Source: Gammaproteobacteria bacterium
GTDB taxonomy: Bacteria; Pseudomonadota; Gammaproteobacteria; Chromatiales; Chromatiaceae
Direction of reading: 5' to 3'
Length of the DNA stretch: 8,108 nucleotides
Assembly: GCA_030620735.1 (NCBI GenBank)
Contig: JAUXDV010000084.1
Coordinates: forward strand, 1-8,108
The position numbers and the translations under genes are program-made. The notes below the pieces were generated by a model. That model was not told the DNA's origin. It saw only the letters and a program-made list of their open reading frames with translations, and made no database searches. Positions 6,935-8,108 of the stretch are shown here, in pieces (position 1 is the first letter of the stretch; each line of letters opens with the position of its first letter).

Positions 6935-6965
6935 AAAGGGTTGCGTGAAAACGTGACCCTTTTTT
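6935..6965 (+). terminator. Intrinsic terminator of tRNA-Leu
   Basis: AAAGGGTTGCGT (6935-6946) pairs with ACGTGACCCTTT (6951-6962) over 12 bp, including two G-U pairs, and is closed by a GAAA tetraloop (6947-6950). Six T (6960-6965) follow, overlapping the stem end. It starts 12 bases after the tRNA CCA. Confidence 0.88.
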
Positions 6966-7361
6966 GTTGTAACCATTCAGTATGTGCGGCAGATGCCATA
7001 TTCCTGCCTACGCCATACATGGATGTATCAGTGTCGAGTGAATACATCCTTGTAAACTCTGGTAAAACATCCCTGTTTTATACAGTCCTGAAACGCAAAT
7101 CCCAACCCTGCCTCCTGCACGGGGTTATTGAGATGTTACATATTTATCGCCTAACTCGATTATTTACAGGGACTTTTGAGGGCATGATTGCCTCTTCAGA
7201 GCGCAATTTATGGACAAAATTACAGCGATTGAAGAAGTCATCCAGACGCGGTAAATTCATGAGTAACAAATTTCATACGCCCTTGCCACTCTGATTCAGT
7301 AGAGAGAGTTGCGACTTAGCCACAAAAAACTCCGCCTTATTGGGATCGCCCCAAAATCAAC
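6966..7361. other. About 400 bases without a convincing gene
   Basis: An open frame runs on the plus strand from inside the tRNA to 7294, but it crosses the tRNA and its terminator. No internal start in it (for example ATG at 7019 or 7183) has a well-placed ribosome site or a recognisable product. The only clear structure is the hairpin cluster at 7015-7080. A short inverted repeat, TTGGG/CCCAA, lies just upstream of the lipoprotein gene, around 7340-7354. I could not find a convincing promoter for that gene. Confidence 0.6.
7015..7080. repeat. Cluster of three small hairpins sharing a CATCCnTG core
   Basis: Three palindromes follow each other: ATACATGGATGTAT (7015-7028), TACATCCTTGTA (7043-7054) and TAAAACATCCCTGTTTTA (7063-7080). 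Each centre is CATCCnTG or its complement, at intervals of about 27 and 23 bases. The first and second also pair with each other through GGATGTAT (7021-7028) and ATACATCC (7042-7049), so alternative folds are possible. I recall similar CATCCATG hairpin runs between genes in other gammaproteobacteria, but cannot verify it here. Confidence 0.6.
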
Positions 7362-7363
7362 AT

Positions 7364-7369
7364 GGAGAG
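7364..7369 (+). promoter_or_regulatory. Ribosome binding site that selects the GTG start at 7374
   Basis: GGAGAG ends 4 bases before GTG at 7374, so the GGAG core is 6 bases upstream, near-ideal spacing. The in-frame ATG at 7362 overlaps this site and has no ribosome site of its own. The GTG start also removes four residues that would sit awkwardly before the signal peptide. Confidence 0.65.
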
Positions 7370-7373
7370 CTAT

Positions 7374-7592
7374 GTGAAGAACACCCTCATATTGACTGTT
7401 GCCTTGCCGCTATCGCTAATGTTGGCAGCCTGTAGTGATGATAAAGAAGCAATGCAAGATTGCATTGCTCAGGGGGTGGCATTTCACAAGTCAACTGGTG
7501 CGCGCACGGTAGTTAGAACTCATCCCGATACCGGACGGCTGATTGAAGAAGTCGTGCAAGAGAAGTGCAATCGATCAACTACAGCATTTTAA
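7374..7592 (+). CDS. Small putative lipoprotein, 72 residues
   Basis: From the GTG start the protein begins MKNTLILTVALPLSLMLAAC, a textbook lipoprotein signal: a Lys near the N-terminus, a hydrophobic stretch, and lipobox LAAC with the modified Cys at residue 20. Ser at +2 suggests sorting to the outer membrane, followed by two Asp. The mature part is only about 53 residues and has two more Cys (in MQDCIAQG and EKCNRS) that could form a disulfide. It ends CNRSTTAF. The repeated CIAQGVAF...CNRSTTAF pattern recalls small uncharacterised proteobacterial lipoproteins, but I do not recognise a named family and propose no function. It stands alone between the tRNA and the restriction-modification relic. 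Confidence 0.7.
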   Translation: MKNTLILTVALPLSLMLAACSDDKEAMQDCIAQGVAFHKSTGARTVVRTHPDTGRLIEEVVQEKCNRSTTAF

Positions 7593-7599
7593 AGTAGTC

Positions 7600-7622
7600 A
7601 AAAAACCCGGCTCAATGGCCGG
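7600..7622 (-). terminator. Intrinsic terminator, minus strand
   Basis: CCGGC (7607-7611) and GCCGG (7618-7622) form a 5-bp stem with a 6-base loop. On the minus strand it is followed by GG and six T (7600-7605). There is no T-run on the plus side, so it does not serve the lipoprotein gene directly, although it lies only 8 bases past that gene's stop. It would end transcripts coming from the XRE gene and the hsdM fragment. It falls inside the non-homologous tail of that fragment's open frame. Confidence 0.6.
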
Positions 7623-7637
7623 ACTTGTGCTGAATTC

Positions 7638-7844
7638 TTTGCTGGCGGCATGGTCTTCGCTGAAGCTGTCCCGATCGACAATCATCGGGTTGTCGATGCC
7701 ATGCAGGGTCATGTTCATCGCGCCGATACGCAGCATGGAGGAGTCGAAGTCCGAACCATGGAACATATGGTGATGGAAGTGCTCCTTGAGTTCCTCATCC
7801 AGCAGCAACTCCTTGAAGTGGTCCTCCAGATATTCAGCGGCGCC
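7638..7844 (-). pseudogene. hsdM: Fragment of a type I restriction-modification methyltransferase (HsdM)
   Basis: About 69 codons in one frame read like the middle of HsdM: AAEYLEDHF, then LKEHFHHHMFHG, FDSSMLRIGAMNMTLHG and finally DSFSEDHA. In intact HsdM these lie between the SAM-binding motif (DPACGTAGF type) and the catalytic NPPF motif. Both are missing: the sequence before the block reads VQYRVVYRMII and the sequence after it runs into a terminator hairpin. The surrounding open frame (7575-7853, minus) could start at ATG 7853, but its product would be a 92-residue piece without catalytic residues. I call it a relic. No hsdS or hsdR sequence is visible. Confidence 0.8.
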
Positions 7845-7940
7845 GATGATCATTCGATAAACAACCCTATATTGAACGATGTGAAAAGTTGCTGCTAACT
7901 ATACCTTATGTGGTCAGTGAGGAATTTGGCATACTTTCCA

Positions 7941-8108
7941 CTACGCCCGCGTCTGACTCTCGACAAGATCATCAATATCGACCCGTAGCGCCTCCGCAAT
8001 GGATCTGTAGATTTTCACGGTACCATCACGCTTGCCTGACTCGATCTGTGCAACATAAGCCTGTGACGTGTCGATCGCTTTGGCGAGCTCAGCCTGTGAC
8101 ATACCACG
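7941..8108 (-). CDS. XRE/Cro-CI family helix-turn-helix regulator, C-terminal part only
   Basis: The frame enters from the right edge and ends at TAG (7941-7943), giving 55 residues, RGMSQAELAKAIDTSQAYVA onward to LVESQTRA. MSQAELAKAI is helix 2, TSQAYVAQIESGKRDG holds the recognition helix and the following turn, and IYRSIAEALRVDIDDLVE is the C-terminal part of the fold. The protein is therefore a compact HTH domain, probably of about 65-75 residues in all. Such single-domain regulators serve as antitoxins (HigA type), phage repressors, or controllers of restriction-modification systems. The nearby hsdM fragment makes the last attractive, but the partner gene would be outside the window. Confidence 0.88.
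   Translation of the reverse strand, partial: RGMSQAELAKAIDTSQAYVAQIESGKRDGTVKIYRSIAEALRVDIDDLVESQTRA

Noticed and set aside
7200..7255. A short plus-strand frame starting at an ATG near 7210 (MDKITAIEEVIQTR).
   Set aside because: Only 14 codons long, with no ribosome site and no recognisable similarity.
6887..7294. A 135-codon open frame on the plus strand starting inside the tRNA.
   Set aside because: Its start is a TTG within the tRNA variable arm, it crosses the terminator, its sequence follows the hairpin cluster, and no internal start has a good ribosome site.
6924..8108. A possible attachment-site duplication of the tRNA-Leu 3' end.
   Set aside because: I looked for the T-loop and CGGCACCA words downstream and found no second copy within the window.
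1..8108. CRISPR array, insertion sequence or integrase.
   Set aside because: No regularly spaced identical repeats, no transposase or recombinase motifs and no terminal inverted repeats with target duplications were seen.

Overview
The window looks like chromosomal DNA of a gammaproteobacterium. The evidence is an RNase R/RlmB gene pair of enterobacterial type, an IMP dehydrogenase of the usual 489-residue length, a tRNA-Leu with encoded CCA, and intergenic palindromes of the kind scattered through many proteobacteria. A free-living or symbiotic sulfur oxidiser of the Chromatiales type would fit, but that is an impression from sequence style and is not shown here.

Region 1 (1-6731) is a run of four genes on the minus strand. 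In transcription order they are rnr (RNase R), rlmB (23S rRNA Gm2251 methyltransferase), a secreted 5'-nucleotidase/metallophosphoesterase, and guaB (IMP dehydrogenase). guaB has its own TATAAT -10 box. Three of the gaps each hold a different palindromic element: 29-90 after guaB, 3422-3464 between rlmB and the nucleotidase gene, and 4274-4336 between rnr and rlmB. Functionally, rnr and rlmB serve RNA turnover and ribosome maturation. guaB commits IMP to guanine nucleotides, and the nucleotidase probably salvages nucleotides in the periplasm.

Region 2 (6732-6965) is a divergent control region. The rnr promoter (minus) and a good promoter for tRNA-Leu(CAG) (plus) overlap. The tRNA is followed by a strong intrinsic terminator with a GAAA loop.

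Region 3 (6966-8108) looks accessory. It begins with about 400 bases without a convincing gene but with three small hairpins. Then come a 72-residue putative lipoprotein, a minus-strand terminator, a roughly 70-codon fragment of a type I restriction-modification HsdM gene lacking both catalytic motifs, and the C-terminal 55 residues of an XRE-family regulator that runs off the right edge. This resembles the decayed edge of a variable region beside a tRNA gene. No attachment-site duplication of the tRNA end and no integrase is visible.

I found no convincing complete new system. The best leads are the palindromes that differ from gap to gap, the (xKQx)9 tail of RNase R, the D-x-Y metal site of the nucleotidase, the small lipoprotein and the relics next to the tRNA.
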